The notes beneath the pieces were generated by a model. That model had not been told where the DNA came from and ran no database searches. It saw only the letters and a list, made by a program, of their open reading frames with translations. Below are positions 1 to 9,700 of a DNA stretch of 10,747 nucleotides, one piece after another. A program made the translations under genes and the position numbers. The stretch is from Chromera velia (lineage: Eukaryota; Sar; Chromeraceae). The first letter of the stretch is position 1. Each line of letters opens with the position of its first letter. The stretch is from the NCBI GenBank assembly GCA_018398765.1, contig JAHBMJ010002419.1, forward strand, positions 1 to 10,747, given 5' to 3'.

Positions 1-462
1 GACGACATACACTGTGAGATGAGGCCAGCCAGCACTGGCCAGAAAGTCAGTGGTCAGCATATCATACTTGATTCTCTTCTCATGTGTCTCTGCATATGGT
101 GTGACCACGGCTTCTGCTTCATCTTTGGTGGGGAAAAACGTTCGCACGTCACTGACAGGCTGCTTCGTCCCCCCCGCCCCCTCCGACCGCTTCTCCTGTC
201 TTTCTTGGAGCAGCTGTACATGTTTGTCAGACGTGATCGTCAAGCCATGCTGATTGATGAGGTGGGTTTGAAAAGAACTGGTTGTCGCTGCTGCATACTC
301 ACAGCCACAAATAGTTTCTCCTTCCCCCTCGGCTCCTTGTATTTTCACCTGACACTGAATCACATTTGCCCCCTTTTGCACGGACCATATTTTTTTTGCG
401 TACCCGGCTCTAAAAACAAATGCCTCCTTCTTCCCGTTCGACCCTGTCAGATTGTGTGACAT
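1..462 (-). CDS. BED-finger / hAT-like transposase, N-terminal part (partial at left edge)
   Basis: Read on the minus strand, 154 codons are open from an ATG at 460-462 to the window edge, with no stop, so the C-terminus lies outside. Residues about 22-73 resemble a BED-type zinc finger: Trp27, Cys37, a Cys52-x-Cys54 pair, the segment TTSSFQTHLINQHG, and His67-x4-His72. The Cys spacing (x1 rather than x2) is not canonical. Residues about 120-152 (VTPYAETHEKRIKYDML, then a WP-containing stretch) look like the region just after the finger in hAT transposases. BED fingers bind DNA in hAT-type transposases and in domesticated transposase genes; the RNase H-like catalytic domain would be beyond the edge. 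A second in-frame ATG lies upstream at 508-510, and the frame is closed by a stop at 574-576. I chose the downstream ATG because the finger follows soon after it. Family assignment is by pattern only; a host BED-finger protein is possible. Whether the element is active cannot be judged from this fragment. Confidence 0.6.
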   Translation of the reverse strand, partial: MSHNLTGSNGKKEAFVFRAGYAKKIWSVQKGANVIQCQVKIQGAEGEGETICGCEYAAATTSSFQTHLINQHGLTITSDKHVQLLQERQEKRSEGAGGTKQPVSDVRTFFPTKDEAEAVVTPYAETHEKRIKYDMLTTDFLASAGWPHLTVYVV

Positions 463-727
463 CTCTTTACGGGGTGTAAAATGTTTGCAGACGCTCAAAA
501 AAGGGGCCATAAAAGATGTTCCAGCACCAGAAAAGTTAACACAGCTGTTCGGGAAAACGTTTAGCTGATCGGTTTACCTCTGCATGAAGTAAAAAGGGGT
601 GAAACGTCAATTTCAGTACAGCTCAAAACGTTTTTTTTTTGAGAGCAAACCATCAAGATTTAGGTTTTTTTATTTGAATCAGCATGCGTGACGGATCGGT
701 GCCTGCAAAAATTTTTTCGGGACCTTC
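463..727. other. non-coding, AT-rich, upstream of the transposase-like ORF
   Basis: I see no gene here. The stretch contains homopolymer runs (T or A runs at about 628-640, 665-672 and 709-716) and the upstream in-frame extension of the BED-finger ORF, up to its stop codon at 574-576. If the ORF belongs to a transposon, its 5' terminus should lie between here and about 1200, but I found no convincing terminal inverted repeat or target-site duplication within the window. Confidence 0.4.
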
Positions 728-751
728 ATATTTGAGGTTGAAAGTCATATT

Positions 752-767
752 GATCAAATATTTGATC
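752..767. repeat. perfect 16-bp palindrome
   Basis: GATCAAATATTTGATC is its own reverse complement. It lies in the first copy of the tandem module; the corresponding part of copy 2 (about 975-991) no longer has the symmetry, so it is not conserved between the copies. Confidence 0.7.
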
Positions 768-888
768 GTATTTAATAGGTTTTTAAACACTAGGTCCTCC
801 CTGACTGGATATTTGATTTGAGCTTAAGCCCTACCTCAAATCAAATCAAATCAAATCAAACATGGTCACTAAGTTACTGGCGGTAAAA

Positions 889-908
889 AATTGGTAGTAC
901 TACCAATT
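889..908. repeat. perfect 20-bp palindrome
   Basis: The half-site AATTGGTAGT is followed directly by its exact reverse complement ACTACCAATT, with no spacer. It lies just after the GGTCACTA...GCGG landmark of the first tandem copy and has no clear counterpart after the second. It could be a dimeric protein-binding site or a cruciform-forming sequence; no function can be read from the sequence. Confidence 0.75.
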
Positions 909-1235
909 CGACGCCTAATTCAACTCCCAATTCATTAGGGTTGACCTCGAAGATTTGAGGTTAAAAGGTCAGATTTAAAGTAGATTTGATAGGATTTGAT
1001 AGGCCCTATCATGCTAAAGTTTCTCAGGCCTAAGATTTAATTTGAGGTTAAGCCCTATACTTCAAATCAAATCAAATCTGGTCACTAATAGCGGGAATTA
1101 AGGCTAAGCACGGGACGTCCATATGAATCAATCAATAGTAGATTTAACTGGAGATTTAGTATATAACTACTATAAATTACATTGAATTAAATTAAAATTG
1201 AATAACGTTATGAATGTGCAAGTAAGGGATAAAGT

Positions 1236-1960
1236 AAGGAAACGAAAGGAAACAAAACCAGACAAAGATGAAAGGGAGTCAGAGGAGGCGGGAAGCTACG
1301 AAAGTAGCTACGAAAGAAAGAGAGGACGCTGCCGAGGAGTCAGGACGGACGGACGGACGGAAGGAAGGAAGGAAGGAAGGAAGGACGGAAGGAAGGAAAG
1401 AAGGAATTAAGTGAGGGAGAGAGGAAGGCAGGGAGGGACAGAGGGAGGGAGAGAGGGCAGGCGGGAGGGAGAGAAGAAAGAAATATAGCAAGGAAGAAGC
1501 AAGGGAAGAAGAAAGCCAGATCAAGGCGGGATGGCCGCGGGAAGGTAGAAAGAAAGCACGATCGAAAGGAATGGCATCATGCAAACGAAGGGGAGGAAAG
1601 AGGCATGCGTTGAAGCAAACAGAAAACGAAACAGTAGCAACGCACGACGCTGGGTGAAACAGAACAGAAAAGACCATGCAGATGCGACTCCAATCACATG
1701 CACGCAAAAAAACAGAACGGACACTCAGGCACGCAAAAAGCCAGGACAGACAGCCAAGACGTAAGATCCAGAGAGATGAGGAGAGGGGGGAAAGCTTGCT
1801 CGCCATCACCACCACAATAATGACAGGCACACGAAGAGCAGGGAATTGACAGAGGAAAGAGAGAGAGCTGATGTGAGTGAAGAAAAGGACAGTGAGAAAG
1901 AGAAGAAAAGAAACGGAAGGGGGGAAGGCAGGAGAAGAAATCGACTAGCTGCGTGATCGA
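1236..1960. other. long plus-strand purine-rich tract
   Basis: For about 700 bp the plus strand is dominated by A and G in AAG, GGA and GAGA arrangements, densest at 1250-1500. Apparent reading frames on the minus strand are low-complexity Leu/Ser/Pro/Phe strings that follow from this composition, so I do not call genes. The tract includes the (GGAC)/(GGAA) microsatellite. Similar tracts arise by slippage and decay of tetranucleotide repeats, and mirror-symmetric parts can adopt triplex structure. Confidence 0.6.
1343..1398. repeat. compound (GGAC)4-(GGAA)6 tetranucleotide microsatellite
   Basis: Four GGAC units at 1343-1358 are followed by six GGAA units at 1359-1382, one GGAC at 1383-1386 and three more GGAA at 1387-1398, before the register breaks down. 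The mixture of GGAC and GGAA suggests a single A/C substitution spread by slippage. Confidence 0.9.
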
Positions 1961-2599
1961 GCACATGCAGCGTGATTCTAGCATTTCATGATCTGATGTG
2001 GTTTTCATGCACCCGTTTTCCTTTCGTCTGTAAAGAGAGCTCACTCATAGAACTTTGTCATTCGTTTTCAAATTGCATCCATCCATCGAGAAACGAGAAG
2101 AGAAAATAACAGCTTTTCTGATTTCCAAAAACACAAAAAAGGCGAACCACTTTGCACATCTCTACATTGTTCTGTGCTGTCTCTTACTCTCTTTGCACTG
2201 ATGCACGCTCATTCATCTCTTTCTGATGTCTGTGGGGTACAGTGCCAGTCCAAATCTGCCTAGCTGTCTTGACATGAACGCCCACCACCTCGCGCTCACC
2301 CCCCAAGCCACCTCTGCGCATGCAGACAACCCCACAAGACAAAACACGGCATTCAAACGTTATGCACACATCGAATCGTCGTACAGACATAAAGGTCAGA
2401 CCATCCCCTCTGATGAACCTTGATCGATAGAGGCAGAATTAAACGCACACCTGCATGCTTGCATGGTGGCCGGAGTACCTCCCCTTGCAGGCCCCTCCGA
2501 CACTTTCTCTTCTTTCTCTCTCTCTCTCTCCACCCCTCCCTCTCTTCTCTTCAATATTGGAGGCCTCCCAATGCCTCCCTCTGCTTTGGTTTGGATCGC
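1961..2599. other. intergenic, 3' flank of the light-harvesting gene
   Basis: I see no supported gene; the short open frames lack recognisable motifs. A pyrimidine tract at 2503-2552 (CT dinucleotide run, then C/T mix, interrupted by one A at 2532) lies about 50 bp beyond the light-harvesting stop codon. On the coding strand it reads as a GA run, so it probably falls in or just after the 3' UTR. No clear polyadenylation signal was identified. Confidence 0.4.
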
Positions 2600-4201
<1,602 letters not shown>

Positions 4202-4447
4202 AATCCATCCATCCATCCATCCATCCATCCAACCATCCATCCATGATCCATCCATCCATCCATCATCCATCCGTCAATCTATCCAACCATCCATCCATCC
4301 ATACATCCATCGATCCATCCATCCATCCATCGGTCCAACCATCCATCCATCCATGCATCTATCCATACATCCATCCATCCATCCATGCATCCATCCATCC
4401 ATCCATCTATCCATTTATCTATCTATCCATCCATCCATCCATCCATC
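4202..4447. repeat. (CCAT)n tetranucleotide array, about 245 bp
   Basis: The array is built almost wholly of ATCC/CCAT units, with scattered single-base variants (CAAC, CGTC, TGCATC, TTATC) that break it into runs of 3-7 perfect units. Because the unit is four bases, all three frames stay open over long distances and give artificial His-Pro-Ser-Ile repeats; it is not a gene. Confidence 0.95.
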
Positions 4448-4595
4448 TGAATGCATACAGTGGTACCCACTGGCATGTGTATCCATCTAGCTTCCTACCC
4501 CAGAGCCGTCTACACTGAAGTGAATCCTAGAGTGAATCAAAGACCAGATGACAAATTTAACACCCTGCTCGGACTACTCATCAAAATAAACCTGT

Positions 4596-5506
4596 TCACC
4601 ATTCCTCGTCTACAAACTCTCCCCACACCGGTATGAATCCCGCCACCTTCCTGTACAGCCCCGTCGTGTCGTTCTTTGAATTTACGTCGATGAACAAAGT
4701 CGGAGTCACACCACGCTCCCACAGATCACGGCAGATCCAACCAACGCATACTGATTTCTTCGATGGTTTCTGAAAGTAAAGACGGGCCCTATTCGGATCA
4801 AACGTTTTTCTATGTCCCTATTCACTGCGCCTGCAAACGCTTCCAACTCCCCTGAGGAAAGCATGAGCATAGTATAGTATTACTCTCCTTCTGTTGCTTT
4901 ACGACTGACCACTTCAAGAGGAGGTGCATGTCCGTCCTTGTAAAGATTCTCGGCGTCCGCTTTATTTGACCATCTTACTTCTGCACCGTTTGCTGGTACC
5001 AACAAAGGAAATTTTTCAGCATTGCTGGGAACTGCTGCATTAAAGCTCATCTCCACATTCACTTTCAATATTCCCCTCATCTCTTCAGCTATGGATCGAG
5101 CTACACCTAGCGGCCTGGCGATCGGTAGCCACTCCATCCCCTCATCTAAAAAATACTGCGCAAGCGCGAGGCTTGTATCCCTAGGCATTAAGGAGAGCAC
5201 CAACGACGAGTGCGGAGAGGTCTGAAAGGCCAATCCAACCACGTCACCGTCTGGGCCACGCAACAGAAAACCAATCAGATCCTTGAATCTTGGTTCATGC
5301 TTTTTCTTCCCCTCGTTTGCTTTGAAGATCATGTTAGAAAGCAGGTTGTATTCAGTGGCGCCGTCCAAAAAGGCAACGGCAGCAGGAATGAAAGAGGAGA
5401 GGTCGACATGCCTCTCCACTGTGACGTTGCGGGACATTTCTACAGGTGAAGACAAGGCTTGATGTGCAGATGCAAACGAAATCGGCTCAATGGACGAATG
5501 ATCCAT
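4596..5506 (-). pseudogene. GNAT-family (FR47-like) N-acetyltransferase gene, two exons, probably decayed
   Basis: GNAT enzymes move an acetyl group from acetyl-CoA to an amine. Exon 1 is 4903-5506 (ATG 5504-5506; an in-frame stop lies just upstream of the GTG at 5543-5545). It gives 201 intact codons with the pattern of bacterial-type two-domain GNATs: FLDGATEYNLLSNMI, then DGDVVGLAFQTSPHSSLVLS. A 51-nt GT-AG intron (4852-4902) joins in phase to exon 2 (from 4851), which reads ELEAFAGAVNRDIEKRLI, then RIGPVFTFRNHRRNQYALVG, the acetyl-CoA-binding beta4/alpha3 region. The frame then shifts by one base near 4733-4738: the conserved continuation RDLWERGVTPTLFIDVN and GLYRKVAGFIPV is in another frame and stops at 4596-4598. 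Other damage: the strand normally preceding RIGPV (typically LYLWED...PVSMA) is missing, the first Gly of motif A (RxxGxG/A) is Gln, and an extra Ala sits in YRKVGF. Sequencing error could explain the shift but not the missing strand. The substrate is unknown. Confidence 0.62.
4852..4902 (-). other. intron of the GNAT gene (51 nt)
   Basis: On the minus strand the donor is GTAAAG and the acceptor TTTCCTCAG. Without splicing, exon 1 runs into a TAA 20 codons-equivalent bases inside the intron. Splicing completes a codon (C plus GG) and continues in the frame that reads ELEAFAGAVN, then RIGPVFT. An alternative donor GTAATA closer to the acceptor would leave only about 32 nt, which I judged too short. 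Confidence 0.55.
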
Positions 5507-5570
5507 CGCCAGTGTCACGCAGTTCAATGGCTGACACACATGCACTTAGTGTCAGACAGATCTGCTTGTC

Positions 5571-5993
5571 TATACCGCATCAAAGTGAAATTGTCGCGGA
5601 TGACAAATTATAAATACAAATTTTAATTTTTAAAGGCTTTTTTGGGGGGCTCAAATTGGTTAATACAGAGCCTAGGTGACATGCCGGGGCCCATGTTTGT
5701 AAAGTGCACCATGGATTACAAATTTTGTGGACTTAGATTACAAATGTCATTTAGACATAACCAGACACTCTGTGATCTTATGCAGTCACTGAGTCCAACA
5801 TTTGTAATCGCGGGTCAACATTTATAATCCGCAGGGTGCGGAAGTCGCCCAAAGTGAAATTGAGCCCCGGCATGCCTTTTCGGCTCTGTATGACCTATTT
5901 GGGCCCGATTTTTTGGCTATCAAAATTTGTACATTTATATTTGTAATTTGTGTGCCGGAGTCAAAAATGATAAATTACATTTGATGTGGTATA
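5571..5993. mobile_element. MITE-like fold-back element with imperfect inverted repeats, probable TA target duplication
   Basis: The ends are 14-nt inverted repeats with one mismatch: TATACCGCATCAAA (5571-5584) and TTTGATGTGGTATA (5980-5993). The inverted symmetry continues inward across most of the element. Matching blocks include ACAAATTATAAATACAAATTTT with its counterpart near 5930-5955, AATACAGAGCC (5662-5672) against GGCTCTGTATG (5882-5892), ATGCCGGGGC (5681-5690) against GCCCCGGCAT (5864-5873), and GATTACAAAT blocks near 5714 and 5736 against ATTTGTAATC near 5799. No coding frame is present. The outermost bases are TA on both sides, compatible with a Tc1/mariner-type TA duplication and an element proper at 5573-5991. 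Arms are diverged, so the insertion is not recent. Confidence 0.7.
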
Positions 5994-6182
5994 TATATTA
6001 CCGTCTATCAATCTGAGGAGCCAGGTGGGGTGCTGACAGTCATCCAGACAATACAGGTACATATTTAGTCCATGGATCTCTAGAACATATAGAAGAAAGC
6101 CGTTTGCCATGCAACGGTCGAGCGTGTCAGAACACAGTCTGACATGCAGAAGGATTAATTTTTGTGTTTCCGGGCATGCACT

Positions 6183-6200
6183 CAGCCGATTAATCGGCTG
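6183..6200. repeat. perfect 18-bp palindrome
   Basis: CAGCCGATTAATCGGCTG is identical to its reverse complement, with ATTAAT at the centre. It abuts a CpG-dense block, and 36 bp further on a second palindrome (AATTATTAATAATT, 6237-6250) occurs, so two symmetric AT-centred sites flank the GC-rich stretch. A dimeric transcription-factor site is plausible but unproven. Confidence 0.7.
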
Positions 6201-6296
6201 TCGCGACGCGCGGGTCGCGGCGCGCGCGCCGGTTGCAATTATTAATAATTAAGCCGCGTGCAGATCGAAGCCGTGCGCGCGCTCGCGCGAAAGACT
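6198..6296. promoter_or_regulatory. CpG-dense island split by an AT palindrome
   Basis: Two blocks of alternating C and G (about 6200-6230 and 6269-6290) are extremely rich in CG dinucleotides and are separated by AATTATTAATAATT. The composition contrasts sharply with the AT-rich MITE on its left and the ordinary sequence on its right. Alternating CG can adopt Z-form and such islands often mark unmethylated promoters; here that is inference from position ahead of a gene. Confidence 0.35.
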
Positions 6297-6341
6297 GTTT
6301 TTTCGGCGCCTTATATATACATTTTTTCCTTTTTTTTTTGC

Positions 6342-6410
6342 TGCATGCATGCATGCGTGCGTTAATTCGCGTCGGAGCAAACGTAGTATACACCGATCGA
6401 TCGATCGATC
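6342..6410. repeat. short self-complementary tetranucleotide repeats (GCAT)n and (GATC)n
   Basis: GCAT/GCGT repeats occupy 6342-6361 and four GATC units occupy 6395-6410. Both units are self-complementary, so each run is itself palindromic. They fall in the presumed promoter/5' UTR of the large plus-strand gene. Confidence 0.6.
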
Positions 6411-6790
6411 ACGCACTAGCTGTTAACAAATGCAAGAAGCATCATGAAACCAGGCCTTGGAGCAAGTCACGCAGCCATGCAATCGAGCACCATGTCGATC
6501 CATTTCGAGTCACTATGTCAGAAAATTGAGGCACGATCCTTCTCATGAGCGCGCCTAGAGAGGGAGGAGAAAGGAACGCCTGAATTCTGTTAGAGCATGT
6601 CTTCTCGTGAATAAAGTCCCAGGGTAGCGCCTCTGTGCGATTGTGCACCCACAGACACAAAAGAGCACAGGACGATCAGACAAAGGTAGCTCGATATTTC
6701 TTCTGCTCCAGCACACATTGGGGCGTTGCTGCCATAACAGAGAACTCCCTTAGAGAGACAGAGACAGCCCGGCCGACACACGTTGAAAGG

Positions 6791-9700
6791 ATGAAGCCTC
6801 ACCCAGGTCCGAAGAAGATGAATATCTTCGATGCCTTCAAAGAGGAGATGCTCAAAAGACAAGACAGGGGGGAGGAGCCTTCTCCCCTCATCTTCAGAGG
6901 GAAAATGCTCCACGATCAACTCCTCGAGCGTCTGGACGGCCCTCGCCGTCTGGTCCTCAAATCTCTCTACGACGTGGTCTCAGACGAACAGTGTCGAAAA
7001 CGCCAAGCAGCTGCGGGGAATTGCCAACTTCGCTGTCGTGCATCAGCGCTTGATTCCGTTTTAGACACAACCCTTTCAGGCGACCTCTTTTTTCTCTTCG
7101 GTGCCGCTCCCTGTGCAGCACCGCGCATCAACAGAAAATACCCTCGGAAGGCCATCATGGAGGCCGTGGCGGTAGAAGAACAGGAAGACGACACATCCGA
7201 AGAACCAGCAGAAGAAGAGCTAGAGCAGCCTGAGAATCCCCCTGTTGAACTGACACCTCGAACAGAGGACTGGGAGGAGGTGACTGACGGAGATTCCCCT
7301 GCGAGAACAAACAGATCCCATCAGGCAACCCCACACAGCAGCAAGGCCACACCGAGAGGCTACGGATTCAGAATTGGGCCCGATGAGGCAGCGAAGGATT
7401 CTATAGAGGATGCCGAGACCGCGTCTGAGAAGGAGAGGAGGGCAAGGAGGCGTGCAAGGTGGGAAGCCAGGGAGGCCCGACTGATCCGAAAGTTTTTTGT
7501 GGACGCGGAGGAGAGACTCCGGGGATGGACCAGCCTGTGTGACAGGCTTGAGACATTCTCAGAGTCGGAGAAACAGAAGGTCATCGAAGCGGTGGAAAAA
7601 GTGAAGAAGAGGAAACGAATGGAGGTCAGTGTTGGCCTTCTCTCTGCTGCTCCGTCTCTTTCCGTTTCCCTTTCTTATTCACTTTGTCTTTCTCTTTCTC
7701 TTTCCCTTTCCGTTTGTGTGTGTGTGTATGTGTGTATGTATGTGTGCGTGTCTGTGTCGGTGTGTGTGTATTTGTGTCTTTGTCGGTCTGTCTGCTTTCT
7801 GATCTTTTCCGTCGTCAATGGGGGGGGTCTGTCGACCAAGCTGGTTTCTTTATCTGTTGGTGTGTCGCTGGCTTTTATACACGTTTGTCATGCAGTACAG
7901 AATTGTGTTGGCGTTCTGTATCTGACGTTTTCTCCGTTCATGCATGCTACAGGTCAAAGGAGGCCGAGCTAAAAAGCTGCTCTCCGAGCCTGGACCCTTG
8001 CAAAGTCAGTCATCCGGGAGAGGAGGTGACAATAGTGCAGATAGAAGCGGTTTCACGAAAATCAGAGTTATGTTTGTCGGTCGGAAGAATCACGACGATT
8101 GGACTGTCGGTGTCTCAGATGAACTCTTTCTTTCTTTGAGTGCGTATTTCATCTTGAACCGATCTCTGCTGTCCGCAGCGCGGCACTTTCTGCAACTCGA
8201 ATCGTCGAACCTTTTCTTTTGAATGCACGTGAACGCCGAATTAACCTTTCTCGGACTCGCATCTTTGTTAAATTCCGTGTCCCTCTCTCTCACCCAGTCT
8301 GCATCTTGTCTCTTCTGTTCTCTTTCATTCTGTCCGCAGAGGGTATGGCTGCTCAAATTCTCAGAAGCCGGTGCATGTCCTCTGCTGTCCGTCTCCTCAA
8401 ACGCGCACGGCAAATCCACCCCCAGCCCCCTGCCTGGAGAGTCCGCCCCCCCCTGATCCACCAGGATCCCCTGAATGCCGCCCTAGACACAGCCAGACTC
8501 GCAGTGCTGGAATCCTCCATGGCGACCGCGCACATCTGTGCCAGTGCTGGTGTATCAGAAGGATTGATCACAACCGGCTCCTTTCGTGCAGAGCGCCAAC
8601 AAGCAGCGGAGGAAGAAAATGAGAAAGAGGAAGGAGAGGAGAGACCGGTTACATCCTCCTCTTCCTCGTCCTTCCCGGGGCAAGGTGAAAAGACTCCGGG
8701 GGGGGAAGAAAGCGTCAACGAGATAACACCCACATCAGGTCCGGCCTCAGACCCCCTTTCTTTCTCTTCCCCCCCCAGTCAGCTTATGTCGCCTGCAACC
8801 CTTCCACCAGGTGCGAGTCCTATGTCCATCAAAGACCGCTCATCCTTCCCCAACCCGACTGACTGTTCTCCAGAAGAGCTGAGAGCTCTAAGAGACTTAC
8901 CCGAAGACGGCTCCCCCGTCTCCCCAACAGACCTTCAAAGTGACCCTCAGACACCCATGAGCGCGCGTCAATTGATCACGCAAACGACAGGACCAAGACC
9001 TCCAGACCCTTATTTGGACTCAATCCTCTCAGAGGATCCGGTGGAAGTGGAAGAAAAGAAAAGAACCAAAAAGGTTAGGGAAGAAACGCTTGCAGCTTTG
9101 AAGACAATTCGCAATTCCTTCCAATCAGCCGACCACCCCCCTCATTGTATGAACCTGGAGGAATACGCAACCGTCAAACCCCCCAAAAGACCTCAAGTCC
9201 GATTCCGAAAATACCGGAAGGACCTCACGGGCACAATCACCACTACAGAGGAAGAGGCAGATATATGGACCCCCATTCCGTCATGGACCCGACACCCCCG
9301 TCCTTCCAGTAGATCCAGAGAGCCTCTCGGTTCTCTCGTGCTCCGGCGTGCTGCCGCTCCTGCGCTTGCCCGTCTCCGTCTCCGATCATTGAGGGGCACA
9401 TCATCTTCTTCCTCCAACAGGTCAAGGAGGCAAACAGCGTCTCTGTCTCACTCACGTGCAGACCAGACACGTCCCAGCACCAAGTCTGAAGAAGAGGGGG
9501 GGGCTGAGGAAGGCCAGCTCCGTGCGAGCGGTCCGCACTCTTCTTTGTCCTCCTCGTCCTCTCCCAGAGGAAACAAAGAGGAGACAGAAGGGGGAGAGAG
9601 GGAGGAGTATTCTCCGAACTCGACAGAATCCCGTTTGCGTGCGTCAGGAGAAGGGGAGGGAGATGGAGCTGGTGTGGAGTCGTCGTCTCTGTCTCCATCT

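Larger units (their letters stand above)
728..1098. repeat. imperfect tandem duplication, about 224-bp offset, with variable TCAAA tracts
   Basis: Two diverged copies can be aligned, at about 728-885 and 952-1098. Shared landmarks in order are ATTTGAGGTT (730 and 953), ATAGG ending at 779 and 1003, TTAAGCCCTA (824-833 and 1048-1057), a run of TCAAA units (five at 836-860, about three at 1062-1077), GGTCACTA (864-871 and 1080-1087) and a GCGG core. The offset is 223-224 bp until the TCAAA run, then 216 bp because copy 2 has fewer TCAAA units. Each copy is also a hairpin: in copy 1, 811-822 and 835-846 are exact 12-nt inverted arms around the TTAAGCCCTA loop; in copy 2 the arms at 1034-1046 and 1061-1073 have two mismatches. 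This could be two copies of a short non-autonomous repeat, or subterminal repeats of the adjacent transposon-like gene. Confidence 0.65.
5994..6790. other. intergenic region with probable promoter and 5' UTR of the large plus-strand gene
   Basis: No gene is supported. From left to right it holds ordinary sequence, an 18-bp palindrome (6183-6200), a CpG-dense island (6198-6296), a TATA-like TTATATATAC (6311-6320), a T run (6321-6339), TGCATGCATGCATG repeats (6342-6361) and GATC repeats (6395-6410). The last in-frame stop before the downstream ATG is TGA at 6608-6610, so transcription of the large gene probably starts somewhere in 6320-6790. Confidence 0.35.

Noticed and set aside
19-459. 146-codon plus-strand frame at the left edge
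   Set aside because: It mirrors the minus-strand BED-finger frame and its Cys/Leu/Phe-rich translation resembles no protein family.
1279-1830. 183-codon minus-strand frame, Leu/Ser/Pro-rich
   Set aside because: It results from translating the complement of the purine-rich tract and microsatellite; low complexity throughout.
6190-6529. Short frames on both strands over the CpG island
   Set aside because: Arg/Ala strings come from the alternating CG sequence; no motif, and they overlap each other in opposite directions.
7625-7972. Read-through of the exon 1 frame into a Ser/Leu/Val/Cys-rich tail
   Set aside because: The tail is a translated CT/GT tract lying between a good donor and a good acceptor; splicing gives a matching phase and continues the protein.
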